NCBI RefSeq assembly: GCF_029626235.1
Contig: NZ_JARUBO010000005.1
Location: 1,520,501-1,584,500, forward strand
Source of the DNA: Micromonospora sp. WMMD1120
GTDB taxonomy: Bacteria > Actinomycetota > Actinomycetes > Mycobacteriales > Micromonosporaceae
Reading direction: 5' to 3'
DNA: 64,000 nt
The translations under genes and the position numbers were made by a program. Below the pieces are notes generated by a model, which saw nothing but the letters and a program-made list of their open reading frames with translations, searched no databases and was not told the origin of the DNA. Shown here one piece after another: positions 55,566 to 64,000 of the stretch (position 1 is the stretch's first letter; every line of letters begins with the position of its first letter).

Positions 55566-57074
55566 CTACTCGGGGCGGACCAACGGGAAGAGGATCGTTT
55601 CCCGAATTCCGAGGCCGGTCAGGGCCATCAACAGCCGGTCGATTCCCATTCCCATACCGCCGGCCGGCGGCATTCCGTACTCCATGGCCCGAAGAAAGTC
55701 CTCGTCGAGACGCATGGCCTCGTCGTCGCCGCGGGCGGCCAGCTGCGCCTGGGCGATCAGCCGCTCCCGCTGCACGACCGGGTCGACCAGCTCGGAGTAC
55801 CCGGTGCCCAGCTCGAAGCCGAGCACGTAGAGGTCCCACTTCTCGGCGAGCCCCGGCTCGGTGCGGTGCCCCCTGGTGAGCGGGCTCGTCTCCTCCGGGT
55901 AGTCCCGCACGAAGGTGGGCGCCTCCAGGCTGGGGACCACCAGTTCCTCGAACAGCTCCTCGGCCAGCTTGCCCGGCCCCCACTTGGGGTCGACCGCCAA
56001 TCCCACCTTGTCCGCGTACTCCACCAGGCGGGTCCGGTCGGTGCGGACGGTGACCTCCTCGCCCAGCGCCTCGGAAAGCACGCCGAAGAGTGTCACCGAC
56101 CGCCACTCACCACCCAGGTCGAACTCCCGCCCGTCGGCGTGGGTGACGGTCGTCGAGCCACCCACCGCGATCGCCGCCTGTTGCACGAGATTACGGGTCA
56201 GCTCGCCGATCGTGTTGTAGTCCCCGTACGCCTGGTAGGTCTCCAACATCGCGAACTCCGGCGAGTGCGAAGAGTCGACACCCTCATTACGGAAGTTACG
56301 GTTGATCTCGAAGACTCGTTCGACGCCGCCGACCACGGCGCGCTTGAGAAACAGTTCCGGAGCGATTCGGAGATACAGATCGGTGTTCAAAGCATTGCTG
56401 TGGGTCACGAACGGTCGGGCCGCCGCTCCACCATGCAGCAGTTGCAACATCGGCGTTTCCACCTCGATGTAGCCCTGCCCGTGCAGTGAATCGCGCAGAC
56501 TACGTACGGCGGCGGCCCGGGTGCGGACCATTTCCCGGGCCTGCGGCCGGACGATGAGGTCGACGTAACGCTGCCGGACGCGAGCCTCCTCGGAGAGGGG
56601 CTTGTGCGCCACCGGCAGCGGTCGCAGCGCCTTGGCGGTCATCTCCCACTCCTGGGCGAGCACCGACAACTCACCCCGGCGGCTGGTGATCACCTCACCG
56701 GAGACGCCGACCAGGTCGCCGAGGTCGACCAGGCGCTTCCAGGCCTCCAGCCGCTCCGACCCGACCCGGTCCAGCGACAGCATCGCCTGCAGCTCGGTGC
56801 CGTCGCCGTCGCGGAGCGTCGCGAAGCAGAGCTTGCCCGTGTTGCGGACGAAGATCACCCGACCGGTCACAGCGACCTGGTCACCGGTCGCGGTGTCGGT
56901 AGGCAGGTCGGCGTAGCGCGCCCGGACCTGCGCCAGGGTGGTCGTACGGGGGAAGCCGACCGGGTAGGGCTCGACGCCCTCGGCGAGCATCCGGTCCCGC
57001 TTCTCCCGGCGGACCTTCATCTGCTCGGGAAGGTCGTCGGCGGGGTCCACTGGCACGGCGTTCTGCTCGCTCAC
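55566..57074 (-). CDS. lysS: Lysyl-tRNA synthetase (class II)
   Basis: A 502-residue class II synthetase that charges tRNA-Lys. The N-terminal anticodon-binding OB domain contains [20 protein letters not shown]. Motif 2 is [20 protein letters not shown] and motif 3 is [13 protein letters not shown] near the end. The region [14 protein letters not shown] [20 protein letters not shown] is also typical. No MprF-like membrane part is attached, so this is the housekeeping enzyme. GTG 57074 is chosen because GAGGAAG lies 7 nt upstream; GTG 57092 would add six residues. It follows coaX on the same strand and precedes lsr2. Confidence 0.96.
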   Translation of the reverse strand: MSEQNAVPVDPADDLPEQMKVRREKRDRMLAEGVEPYPVGFPRTTTLAQVRARYADLPTDTATGDQVAVTGRVIFVRNTGKLCFATLRDGDGTELQAMLSLDRVGSERLEAWKRLVDLGDLVGVSGEVITSRRGELSVLAQEWEMTAKALRPLPVAHKPLSEEARVRQRYVDLIVRPQAREMVRTRAAAVRSLRDSLHGQGYIEVETPMLQLLHGGAAARPFVTHSNALNTDLYLRIAPELFLKRAVVGGVERVFEINRNFRNEGVDSSHSPEFAMLETYQAYGDYNTIGELTRNLVQQAAIAVGGSTTVTHADGREFDLGGEWRSVTLFGVLSEALGEEVTVRTDRTRLVEYADKVGLAVDPKWGPGKLAEELFEELVVPSLEAPTFVRDYPEETSPLTRGHRTEPGLAEKWDLYVLGFELGTGYSELVDPVVQRERLIAQAQLAARGDDEAMRLDEDFLRAMEYGMPPAGGMGMGIDRLLMALTGLGIRETILFPLVRPE

Positions 57075-57166
57075 GGCACGCTTCCTCGTCACGGAGTTAC
57101 GGGGGGTCAGGCCCGAGCGTACTCAAGCGGTCCGGAGGCCGTTAACGGATAACCCGCCCGTCCCGG

Positions 57167-57925
57167 TCAGAGGTTGCGCTCGTAGACCATCCGCAGACCG
57201 ATCAGTGTGATCATCGGTTCGTGGTGGGTGATGGTGCGGCACTCGTTGATCACCAGGGAGGCGAGACCCCCGGTGGCGATGACCGCCCGCACCTCGCCCA
57301 GTTCCTCGGTCATCCGCTCGACGATCCGGTCCACCTGACCGGCGAAGCCGAAGTACAGACCGGCCTGGAGGCACTCGACGGTGTTCTTGCCGATCACCGA
57401 GCGGGGCTTGGTGGCCTCGACCTTGCGTAGCTGGGCCGCCCGCGCCGCGAGCGCGTCGAAGGAGATCTCGATCCCCGGGGCGAACGCCCCGCCGAGGAAC
57501 TCCCCACGCCCGCTGATCACGTCGAAGTTGGTGGTGGTGCCGAAGTCGACGACGATCGACGGCCCGCCGTAGAGGGTGTACGCGGCCAGCGTGTTCACCA
57601 CCCGGTCCGAGCCCACCTCCTTGGGGTTGTCGATCGCCAACTGCACGCCCGTGCGGACGCCCGGCTCGACCACGACGCTCGGCAGGTCGGCGTAGTAGCG
57701 GCTGAGCATGGTGCGCAACGAGCGCAGCGCCGCCGGCACCGTCGAGCAGGCGGCCACGCCGGTGATCTCGACGTTGTCACCGGCGAGCAGACCCCGGAAC
57801 ATCAGGCCCAACTCGTCCGCCGTCGAACGGGCATCGGTCTTGATCCGCCAGGAGTGCACCAGCCTGTCGCCCTCGAAGGTCGCCAGCACGGTGTTGGTGT
57901 TTCCGATGTCAATGCAGAGCAGCAC
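57167..57925 (-). CDS. coaX: Type III pantothenate kinase
   Basis: The 252-residue kinase phosphorylates pantothenate in the first step of CoA synthesis. It belongs to the ASKHA fold: LLCIDIGNTNTVLATFEGD (phosphate 1), GVRTGVQLAIDNPKEVGSDR (substrate region), SIVVDFGTTTNFDVIS (phosphate 2) and AVIATGGLASLV (adenosine). GTG 57925 is chosen because it places DIGNTN near residue 5 as in the family; a TTG six codons earlier is possible. It sits 19 bp after nadC and before lysS, grouped with panC and panD a few genes upstream. Confidence 0.94.
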   Translation of the reverse strand: MLLCIDIGNTNTVLATFEGDRLVHSWRIKTDARSTADELGLMFRGLLAGDNVEITGVAACSTVPAALRSLRTMLSRYYADLPSVVVEPGVRTGVQLAIDNPKEVGSDRVVNTLAAYTLYGGPSIVVDFGTTTNFDVISGRGEFLGGAFAPGIEISFDALAARAAQLRKVEATKPRSVIGKNTVECLQAGLYFGFAGQVDRIVERMTEELGEVRAVIATGGLASLVINECRTITHHEPMITLIGLRMVYERNL

Positions 57926-57943
57926 GCCCCGCAGCCTAGACAA

Positions 57944-58840
57944 CTAGTGGCTGCGCAGGTCCAGCGCGATGTCCAGGATCGGCGACGAGTGCGTCAGCGC
58001 GCCCACCGAGAGGAAGTCGACGCCGGTGGCCGCGTACCGGCCCGCCACCTCGAGTGTCAACCCGCCGGTCGCCTCCAACTCGGCCCGGTCGCCGACCACC
58101 GCGACCGTCTCGGCCAACGCCTCCGGCGTCATGTTGTCGCAGAGCAGGAAGTCGGCGCCGGCCTCCACCGCCTCCACCGCCTCGTCGACTCCTGTCACCT
58201 CGACCTGCACCGGCACCTCCGGGAACGCCTCCCGGACCCGCCGATAGGCCGCCGTGATGCCTCCGGCCGCCAGCTTGTGGTTGTCCTTGATCATGGCGAC
58301 GTCGTAGAGGCCCATCCGCTTGTTGGTGCCACCGCCGGCCCGGACCGCGTACTTCTCCAACGCCCGCAGACCCGGCGTCGTCTTGCGGGTGTCCAGCACC
58401 ATCGCCTTCGTGCCGGCCAGCGCGTCCGCCCAGGCCCGGGTGTGGGTGGCCACGCCGGACATCCGGCAGAGCAGGTTGAGCGCCGTCCGCTCGGCGGTCA
58501 GCAGCAACCGGGTCGGGCCGGTCACCGTCGCCAGCACGTCGCCGCGAGCCACCCGCTCGCCGTCGCGGGCCGACACCGAGACCTCGACGGTACGACCGGC
58601 GCCGGTCACCTCACCGACCAGCTCGAACACGGCGGCGGCCACGGCCAGCCCGGCGATCACCCCGTCCGCGCGAGCCACCAGGTCCGCGGTGTCGGTCTGC
58701 TCCGCCGGAATGGTGGCCACGCTGGTGACGTCGAGGAACTCCGGTCCCAGGTCCTCGACCAGGGCGCCCTCGATCACCCGTCGCACCTGCGCCGGGTCCA
58801 GCCCGGCCGCCCGCAACGCCGCCCGCGTCGACTCCGTCAT
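57944..58840 (-). CDS. nadC: Nicotinate-nucleotide pyrophosphorylase (quinolinate phosphoribosyltransferase)
   Basis: The 298-residue enzyme converts quinolinate and PRPP to nicotinate mononucleotide in de novo NAD synthesis. It has VEDLGPEFLDVTSVATIPAE, ERTALNLLCRMSGVATHTRA, VLDTRKTTPGLRALEKYAVR with the basic substrate site, GGGTNKRMGLYDVAMIKDNH and ATGVDFLSVGALTHSSPILD. ATG 58840 overlaps the nadB stop (ATGA), with GGGAGGGG 8 nt upstream inside nadB. The coupled nadB-nadC pair then leads to coaX after 18 bp, so one operon is likely. Confidence 0.96.
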   Translation of the reverse strand: MTESTRAALRAAGLDPAQVRRVIEGALVEDLGPEFLDVTSVATIPAEQTDTADLVARADGVIAGLAVAAAVFELVGEVTGAGRTVEVSVSARDGERVARGDVLATVTGPTRLLLTAERTALNLLCRMSGVATHTRAWADALAGTKAMVLDTRKTTPGLRALEKYAVRAGGGTNKRMGLYDVAMIKDNHKLAAGGITAAYRRVREAFPEVPVQVEVTGVDEAVEAVEAGADFLLCDNMTPEALAETVAVVGDRAELEATGGLTLEVAGRYAATGVDFLSVGALTHSSPILDIALDLRSH

Positions 58841-60534
58841 GCTGATGTCCCCTCCCACTGCTGCGTCACCCGTCCCTTTGCCCCGATCGCACCGACCAGG
58901 TGGCCCAGCCACCGCTCGTCGGCCGTCGGGAAGTCCTCCCGCCAGTGGCAACCCCGGGTCTCACCGCGCGCGTACGCGGCGGCGACGAGCGTCGACGCCA
59001 CCGTCAGCAGGTTGGTCGCCTCCCAGTCGGCGGTGCGCGGACGGCCCCGGGCGACACCCAGCCCGGTGAGCGTCGCGGCCGTCGCGGCCAACGTGGTCGC
59101 CGACCGGAGCACCCCGGCCCCCCGGGTCATCGCCCGTTGCAGGGTCGGCGTCACCTCGGCGGGGAGGACCCAGCCCGCGCCCCCGCGCCAGGCGCCGGTG
59201 TCCGCCGGTTGCGCCTGCTCGGGCAGACCGACCGCGATGTCCTCGGCGATCCGCCGGGAGAAGACCAGGCCCTCCAGCAGCGAGTTGCTGGCCAGCCGGT
59301 TCGCGCCGTGCACGCCCGTGCAGGCCACCTCGCCGCAGGCGTACAGGCCGGGGATGGAGGTGCGGCCGTGCAGGTCCGTGCGGACGCCGCCGGAGGCGTA
59401 GTGGGCGGCCGGCGCGACCGGGATCAGGTCGGTCGCCGGGTCGACGCCGATCGCCAGGCAGGACGCCACGATGGTGGGGAACCGGCCGGCCAGGAAGTCG
59501 GCGCCCAGGTGCCGCGCGTCCAGGAAGACGTGGTCCGCGCCGGTGTCCAGCAACACCCGGTGGATGCCCTTGGCCACCACGTCCCGGGGCGCCAGCTCGG
59601 CAAGCTCGTGCTGGCCCAGCATGAACCGCTTGCCGTCCGCGTCCACCAGGTACGCGCCCTCGCCGCGCAGCGCCTCGGAGACGAGTGGCTGCTGCGCGTG
59701 CCCCGCCCCGGGCACCCCCGCGCCGGAGGGCGTGATCAGGGCCGTCGGGTGGAACTGGACGAACTCCACGTCGGTCACGGCCGCTCCGGCCCGCATCGCC
59801 AGCGCCACCCCGTCCCCGGTGGAGACGCCCGGGTTGGTGGTGGCCGAGAAGACCTGTCCCATGCCGCCGGTGGCGAGCACCACCGCGCGGGCCAGCAGCG
59901 CGCCCACACCGTCCTCGCTGCCCTCGCCGAGCACGTGCAGGGTGATCCCGCACGCCGGGCCGAGCCCGTCCGGGCCGTCACCGGGCGCGCGCAGCAAATC
60001 CAGCACGAGGGCGTGCTCGACCAGCCGGATCCACGGGTCGCGTTGCACAGCCGCGTGCAGGGCGCGCTGCACCTCCGCGCCGGTGGCGTCCCCGCCGGCG
60101 TGCACGATCCGGTCCGCCCGGTGCCCGCCCTCGCGGGTCAACATCAGGGAGCCGTCCGGGTGCCTGTCGAACTCGGCGCCGATCCGGATCAGCTCCCGCA
60201 GCCGGGTCGGGCCCTCCTCGACCAGCACCCGGACCGCTGCCGGATCACAGATCCCGACCCCGGCGATCTCGGTGTCGCGGGCGTGCGCCGCCGGGGTGTC
60301 GGCCGGGTCGAGCACGGCGGCTATGCCGCCCTGCGCCCAGCGGGTCGAGCCGTCATCAATGTTGACCTTGGTGACCACCGTGACGTGCAGGCCCGCCTCG
60401 CGCAGGTGCAGCGCCGCGGTCAACCCGGCCACGCCGGAACCCACCACGATCACGTCGGTGGTCTCCACCCAGCCGGGCGCGGGCGCCGCCAGCAACGCGG
60501 GCAGGGCGGGGAGGTCGACGGTCGGAAGGTCCAT
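58837..60534 (-). CDS. nadB: L-aspartate oxidase
   Basis: A 565-residue FAD enzyme that oxidises aspartate to iminoaspartate for quinolinate synthesis. It has the dinucleotide motif DVIVVGSGVAGLTAALHLRE, the substrate region TRWAQGGIAAVLDPADTPAA, GGHRADRIVHAGGDATG, FVQFHPTALITPSGAG and the FAD end AAHYASGGVRTDLHGRTSIP with GLYACGEVACTGVHGANRLA. Length is normal. ATG 60534 is preferred over a TTG four codons upstream. nadA is not in the window, unlike the common nadA-nadB-nadC order. It is coupled to nadC. Confidence 0.95.
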   Translation of the reverse strand: MDLPTVDLPALPALLAAPAPGWVETTDVIVVGSGVAGLTAALHLREAGLHVTVVTKVNIDDGSTRWAQGGIAAVLDPADTPAAHARDTEIAGVGICDPAAVRVLVEEGPTRLRELIRIGAEFDRHPDGSLMLTREGGHRADRIVHAGGDATGAEVQRALHAAVQRDPWIRLVEHALVLDLLRAPGDGPDGLGPACGITLHVLGEGSEDGVGALLARAVVLATGGMGQVFSATTNPGVSTGDGVALAMRAGAAVTDVEFVQFHPTALITPSGAGVPGAGHAQQPLVSEALRGEGAYLVDADGKRFMLGQHELAELAPRDVVAKGIHRVLLDTGADHVFLDARHLGADFLAGRFPTIVASCLAIGVDPATDLIPVAPAAHYASGGVRTDLHGRTSIPGLYACGEVACTGVHGANRLASNSLLEGLVFSRRIAEDIAVGLPEQAQPADTGAWRGGAGWVLPAEVTPTLQRAMTRGAGVLRSATTLAATAATLTGLGVARGRPRTADWEATNLLTVASTLVAAAYARGETRGCHWREDFPTADERWLGHLVGAIGAKGRVTQQWEGTSA

Positions 60535-60632
60535 CCCCCCAGTCAACCCGAACCATCCTCGCTCGGGGCGGCGGGGGCGCTACGAGTGTTGTGGGCGACC
60601 CCGTCCGGGCCGCGCCCGCCGTCCGGCGGTGG

Positions 60633-61529
60633 TCACTTCGTCCGGACCGGCAGGCCAGCCGGGCCCGCGCCCTTCAACGACACGCTCACCGTACGGTTGC
60701 TGAGCCACAGGTAGCAGCGGACGCCCCGGTCACCGACCTTCCAGCGCCCCGCCCCCGGTGGGCGGACCACCACACCGCTGCGGAACCGCAGCGCGGCGTC
60801 GTCCGGCACGCCGACGTAGCGACCGAGGACGCCGCGGCAGCCGGTGTAGAGCGACGCCCAGTCGGCCTCCCTGGTCGGGTACGGCCGGTCCGGCGCGCGC
60901 CACACCCCGACGAACTCGGCGTCGTGCTGCTTGCCGCACTCCACCGGGGTCAGCGTCTGTACGCCCCGGCCGGCCCCACCACGGGTCTGCTGGCAACCGA
61001 GCCGCAACCCGGAGGCCCCCTTCAACGCGTCGCGCAGACTGCCCGACCGAACCACCACCGTGGCCGCCGCCTCGACAGTGGTCAGCTCGGTGAGATCGCA
61101 GCGGAACCAGCGGGAGCCGGCCGCCCAACCGGTGCCGTTCGGCAGCGCCACGGACAGCCGCAGCCGACCCGCCCGCCAGTCGTCACCCAGGTAGCCGGTC
61201 GCCCGGGTGTCGCACTCGGCGAACGCGCCCCGCAGCTCGGTCGAACCGCCCGCCGGCGCTGTCGTCCGCTCCGCCGGAAACGCCCCCACGTGCACCGTCT
61301 CCAACCGGTGCGGACCCGCGCAGTCCACCGGCTCGTAGCTGGCCAGGGAGACCGTGTCGGTGAAGTCGCCGGCGTGACACACCCCGGCGGCCGGAGTGAA
61401 CGCCGACGGCGCGGGCAGGGCGGCCCAGTCGTCGGTCAGGTCACCGTCGAGGCCGTTGGCGGCGGCACAGCCAGCGAGCAGCACCGCCGCGACGGCAGCG
61501 GCGAACAGGGTCGTCATGGCACGGCGCAT
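60633..61529 (-). CDS. Septum-formation-type lipoprotein
   Basis: The 298-residue exported protein begins RRAMTTLFAAAVAAVLLAGC, a lipoprotein signal with lipobox LLAGC. The mature part has two similar halves with CHAGDFTDTVSL..VDCAGPHRLETVHVGAF and VECGKQHDAEFVGVWRAPDR, each carrying paired cysteines and a C-x-x-x-H-x-x-E block. This is the pattern of the actinobacterial septum-formation domain family, whose role is only loosely linked to division. ATG 61529 is used. It stands between panD and nadB on the same strand, about 100 bp from each. Confidence 0.82.
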   Translation of the reverse strand: MRRAMTTLFAAAVAAVLLAGCAAANGLDGDLTDDWAALPAPSAFTPAAGVCHAGDFTDTVSLASYEPVDCAGPHRLETVHVGAFPAERTTAPAGGSTELRGAFAECDTRATGYLGDDWRAGRLRLSVALPNGTGWAAGSRWFRCDLTELTTVEAAATVVVRSGSLRDALKGASGLRLGCQQTRGGAGRGVQTLTPVECGKQHDAEFVGVWRAPDRPYPTREADWASLYTGCRGVLGRYVGVPDDAALRFRSGVVVRPPGAGRWKVGDRGVRCYLWLSNRTVSVSLKGAGPAGLPVRTK

Positions 61530-61625
61530 CGCGGCCTCCCCCAGCCACTGACCGGCTTCCGCCAGCCCGCCAAGGGTAACCGGAAATGACCTTTCGGTGA
61601 CAGACCGGAATCGCCTTACCGGGGA

Positions 61626-62054
61626 TCAGACACCGGACACCGCCAGCGGGCTGGGCACCGGGTCACCGGCCGTGCCGGGCGCGACCGCGGCCGGGTCGGC
61701 GCCCAGCTCGATCACCCGGTTGTCGGCGTCGACGTGCACGATCCGTGGCCGGTACGACCGCGCCTCCGCGTCGTCCATCTGCCCGTAGGAGATCAGGATG
61801 ACCAGGTCACCGGGGTGCACCAGGTGGGCGGCGGCCCCGTTGATGCCGATCACGCCGCTGCCCCGCTGACCCGGGATCACGTACGTCTCCAGCCGGGCGC
61901 CGTTGGTGATGTCGACGATCGCGACCTGCTCGCCGGGGAGCAGGTCGGCGGCGTCGAGCAGGTCCTCGTCCACCGTCACCGAACCGACGTAGTGCAGGTC
62001 GGCCTGGGTCACCGTGGCCCGGTGGATCTTCGACTTGAGCATGGTCCGCAGCAT
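61626..62054 (-). CDS. panD: Aspartate 1-decarboxylase
   Basis: The 142-residue pyruvoyl enzyme makes beta-alanine from aspartate for pantothenate synthesis. The self-cleavage site is Gly24-Ser25 in [19 protein letters not shown]; Ser25 becomes the pyruvoyl group. [20 protein letters not shown] and [20 protein letters not shown] are the other conserved blocks. The C-terminal tail after residue 120 is Ala/Pro-rich and slightly longer than in E. coli. It lies 45 bp after panC in the same direction. Confidence 0.97.
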   Translation of the reverse strand: MLRTMLKSKIHRATVTQADLHYVGSVTVDEDLLDAADLLPGEQVAIVDITNGARLETYVIPGQRGSGVIGINGAAAHLVHPGDLVILISYGQMDDAEARSYRPRIVHVDADNRVIELGADPAAVAPGTAGDPVPSPLAVSGV

Positions 62055-62099
62055 CGGATTGGCCTTTCGGTGGGGTGGTGGAAGAGTGGCGCGGCCGGG

Positions 62100-62948
62100 T
62101 CAGGGACGCGGGGCGAGGTGGATCGCCGCGTTGTCGATCAACCGGGTGGCGCCGACCCACGCCGCGATCACCAGTCGGGCCGGCCCGGACACCGGCCCCG
62201 GCTCCAGGTCGGGATCGGTCAGCACCAGGTAGTCGAGGCGGGCGCCGGGCGTACCGGCGCCGAACGCGGCGTGCGCGGCGGTCAGCACCGCCCCCGCGTC
62301 CGCGCCGTCGTCGGCGGCCCGCGCCCCGGCCCGCAACGCGGCGGACAGACTCAACGCGGCGGCCCGCTCCGGCTCGCTCAGGTAACGGTTACGGCTGGAG
62401 AGCGCCAGTCCGTCCGGCTCCCGGACCGTCGGTACGCCAACCACCTCGACCGGCACGTCCAGGTCACGGGTCATCCGCCGGACCAGGGTGAGCTGCTGGT
62501 AGTCCTTCTCGCCGAAGAACGTGAGGTCCGGCCGGGTGAGCTGGAGCAGCTTCAGGACAACCGTCAGCACCCCGTGGAAGAAGCCGGGACGGCTGGCCCC
62601 CTCCAACTCCGCGCCGAGCGGACCCGGGTCGAGGCGTACCCGGGGCTGGCCGTCCGGGTACATGTCCGCCACCGACGGGGCGAAGACCACGTCGGCGCCG
62701 GCCCGCCGGCACACCTCCAGGTCCGCGTCGAGCGTTCGTGGGTAGCGGTCGAAGTCCTCGTTCGGCCCGAACTGCAACGGGTTCACGAAGATGGTCACCA
62801 GCAGGTGGTCGGCCCGTTCCCGGGCCGCGCGCAGCAACGTCTCGTGCCCGGAGTGCAGCGCGCCCATGGTCATCACCACCCCGACCGTGCCCTTCAGCCC
62901 GGCCCGGGCCTCGGCCAACTCGGCGCGGGTGTGCACCACCTGGATCAT
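62100..62948 (-). CDS. panC: Pantothenate synthetase
   Basis: The 282-residue enzyme joins pantoate and beta-alanine with ATP. It is a cytidylyltransferase-like protein: [20 protein letters not shown] carries the HxGH motif, [20 protein letters not shown] and [20 protein letters not shown] are substrate sites, and [18 protein letters not shown] is the KMSKS-like loop. Start ATG 62948. It is followed by panD, so beta-alanine production and use are co-expressed. Upstream lies a 59-bp duplication separating it from the DUF2520-type gene. Confidence 0.97.
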   Translation of the reverse strand: MIQVVHTRAELAEARAGLKGTVGVVMTMGALHSGHETLLRAARERADHLLVTIFVNPLQFGPNEDFDRYPRTLDADLEVCRRAGADVVFAPSVADMYPDGQPRVRLDPGPLGAELEGASRPGFFHGVLTVVLKLLQLTRPDLTFFGEKDYQQLTLVRRMTRDLDVPVEVVGVPTVREPDGLALSSRNRYLSEPERAAALSLSAALRAGARAADDGADAGAVLTAAHAAFGAGTPGARLDYLVLTDPDLEPGPVSGPARLVIAAWVGATRLIDNAAIHLAPRP

Positions 62949-62953
62949 GCCGC

Positions 62954-63071
62954 CACCTCGGTTCGCGACTGCGGGGCTCGCAGGACCGGCTCACTCCTCG
63001 CGCTCACAGCGACACCTCGGTTCGCGACTGCGGGGCTCGCAGGACCGGCTCACTCCTCGCGCTCACAGCGA
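62954..63071. repeat. 59-bp tandem duplication between panC and the DUF2520 gene
   Basis: Two identical 59-bp copies stand directly in tandem. On the minus strand each copy carries GAGGTGTCGCTGTGAGCGCG; in one this is the true end (EVSL and stop) of the DUF2520 gene, in the other it is a non-coding echo. Neither copy forms a convincing terminator. Confidence 0.95.
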
Positions 63072-64000
63072 CACCTCCCGACCGCTGTCGGCCAGCACAC
63101 CGAGCAGCGACTGCGCGTCCACCGGGCGCAGCCGGCCGGCGGCGATGGCCCGGTCCGCGGTACGACGCGCCAGCGCCAGGTACGCCGGGACGGACTCGGG
63201 CGCGGTGGCCGCCAACCGGGCCAAATGCCGCCGTACGGTCCCGGCGTCGCCACGGGAGACCGGACCGGTCAGCGCGTCGTCGCCGAGGCGCAGCGCGTTC
63301 TCCAGGGCGGCGCGCAGCAACGGGGCGAGGACCTTCTCCGGCCGGGACACCCCGGCGTCGCGCAACCTGTCGGTCGCCTCGTTGACCAGGGTCACCAGGT
63401 GGTTGGCGCCATGGGCCAGCGCGGCGTGGTACAGCTGACGATCCGACTCGGCCACCCACTCGGGCACGCCACCCAGGTCGGCGACCAACCGGGCGGCGAG
63501 CGGGCGCAACTCCGCCGGAGCGGTCACCCCGTACGAGATGCCGTCCAGACGGACGAGGTCGTCGGGCGTACCGGTGAAGGTCATCGCGGGGTGCAGAGCC
63601 AGCGGTCGGGCACCGGCCGCGACGGCCGCCCCCAGCACGGCGAGGCCGTGCGCTCCGGAGGTGTGCGCGACGATCTGACCCGGCCGCAACGCGCCCTGTT
63701 CCGCGAGGTCGGTCACCAGGTCGGCGAGCCGGTCGTCCGGCACCGCGATCAGCAGCAGGTCGGCGGCGGCGCGGGCCACCGCGACGGCCGGGTGACGGGG
63801 CACCTCGGGCAGCAGCAGGGCGAGGCGGGCACGGCTGGCACCGGAGTCACCGGAGACGGCGACCACGCGGTGCCCGGCGGCGGCGAGCGCGGCTCCCAGC
63901 ACGGCTCCGACCCGACCGGAGCCGACGACACCGACGGTGAGCAGGCGGGAGGTGGGAACGGCGCGATCCCGCGACGCGGCGGGCCCCGAGGGGGCGGCCG
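63063..64000 (-). CDS. Rossmann-fold DUF2520 oxidoreductase-like protein, start outside window
   Basis: About 312 residues are visible; the frame stays open to the right edge. The NAD(P)-binding motif is LLTVGVVGSGRVGAVLGAAL, followed by ADLLLIAVPDDRLADLV and VAHTSGAHGLAVL, then the DUF2520 C-terminal domain with LHPAMTFTGTPDDLVRLDG, YHAALAHGANHLVTLVNEA and ENALRLGDDALTGPVSRGDA. The pattern recalls ketopantoate-reductase or ProC-like dehydrogenases, and the gene is regularly found before panC in actinobacteria, so a link to pantoate synthesis is plausible but unproven. GTG 63902 is inside the motif, so the real start is probably beyond 64000. Confidence 0.85.
   Translation of the reverse strand, partial: AAPSGPAASRDRAVPTSRLLTVGVVGSGRVGAVLGAALAAAGHRVVAVSGDSGASRARLALLLPEVPRHPAVAVARAAADLLLIAVPDDRLADLVTDLAEQGALRPGQIVAHTSGAHGLAVLGAAVAAGARPLALHPAMTFTGTPDDLVRLDGISYGVTAPAELRPLAARLVADLGGVPEWVAESDRQLYHAALAHGANHLVTLVNEATDRLRDAGVSRPEKVLAPLLRAALENALRLGDDALTGPVSRGDAGTVRRHLARLAATAPESVPAYLALARRTADRAIAAGRLRPVDAQSLLGVLADSGREVSL

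Overview
The window is about 64 kb of very GC-rich chromosome, almost certainly from Micromonosporaceae (Micromonospora or a close relative). The evidence is the codon bias, Lsr2, MsiK, Scr1/DUF397 pairs, GTG starts, and a gene order that matches the conserved actinobacterial block rlmB-cysS / ispF-ispD-carD / lpqE-radA-disA / mutY / clpC-lsr2-lysS / coaX-panD-panC (the M. tuberculosis Rv3579c-Rv3603c region, from memory). Relative to that order the block is split by large accessory segments.

Layout. 0-5 kb: end of a histidine phosphatase gene, an AraC/VOC pair, a DJ-1/PfpI protein, tRNA-Thr(UGU) and the stand-alone sugar ABC ATPase MsiK. 3.8-6.4 kb: rlmB and cysS. 6.4-16 kb: accessory DNA rich in tandem repeats: an IclR regulator with a pentapeptide-like N-terminus, a DUF559 protein flanked by two related imperfect palindromes, a secreted subtilase, HAD, EamA, CGNR, GNAT and a DUF397/Scr1 pair. 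16-21 kb: class II and class I fumarases side by side and a PQQ-propeller protein. 21-25.5 kb: Lrp regulator, HPPD, RDD protein and aromatic aminotransferase. 25.5-30.1 kb: a four-gene surface-protein operon (LPXTG mini-protein, 829-aa adhesin-like protein, small WxL-like protein, DUF916-type membrane protein) that resembles the Csc/WxL loci of Firmicutes. 30-32.5 kb: a second PQQ-propeller protein, SRPBCC and DUF397. 32.7-36 kb: fahA, an unknown protein and, divergently, hmgA; with HPPD and the aminotransferase these cover tyrosine degradation, apart from a recognisable maleylacetoacetate isomerase.

36-38.8 kb: TPR protein, ispF, ispD, carD. 39-44.5 kb: two membrane-anchored proteins, then a type III PKS / acyl-CoA dehydrogenase-like flavoprotein / methyltransferase / UbiA prenyltransferase set that looks like a small phenolic-lipid or prenylated-quinol cluster, inserted between carD and lpqE. 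44.6-51.4 kb: lpqE, radA, disA, a membrane protein, def, an ACT-domain protein and mutY. 51.4-57.1 kb: clpC, a 670-bp intergenic region with three DnaA-box-like sites, lsr2 and lysS. 57.1-64 kb: coaX, nadC, nadB, a septum-formation-type lipoprotein, panD, panC and a DUF2520/Rossmann protein cut by the window edge, together giving NAD, pantothenate and CoA biosynthesis.

The most notable signals are the Csc/WxL-like operon, the unknown gene coupled to fahA, the type III PKS cluster inside core synteny, and several repeat elements at gene junctions. All similarity statements come from reading the sequence and from memory of the families; no database search was run.
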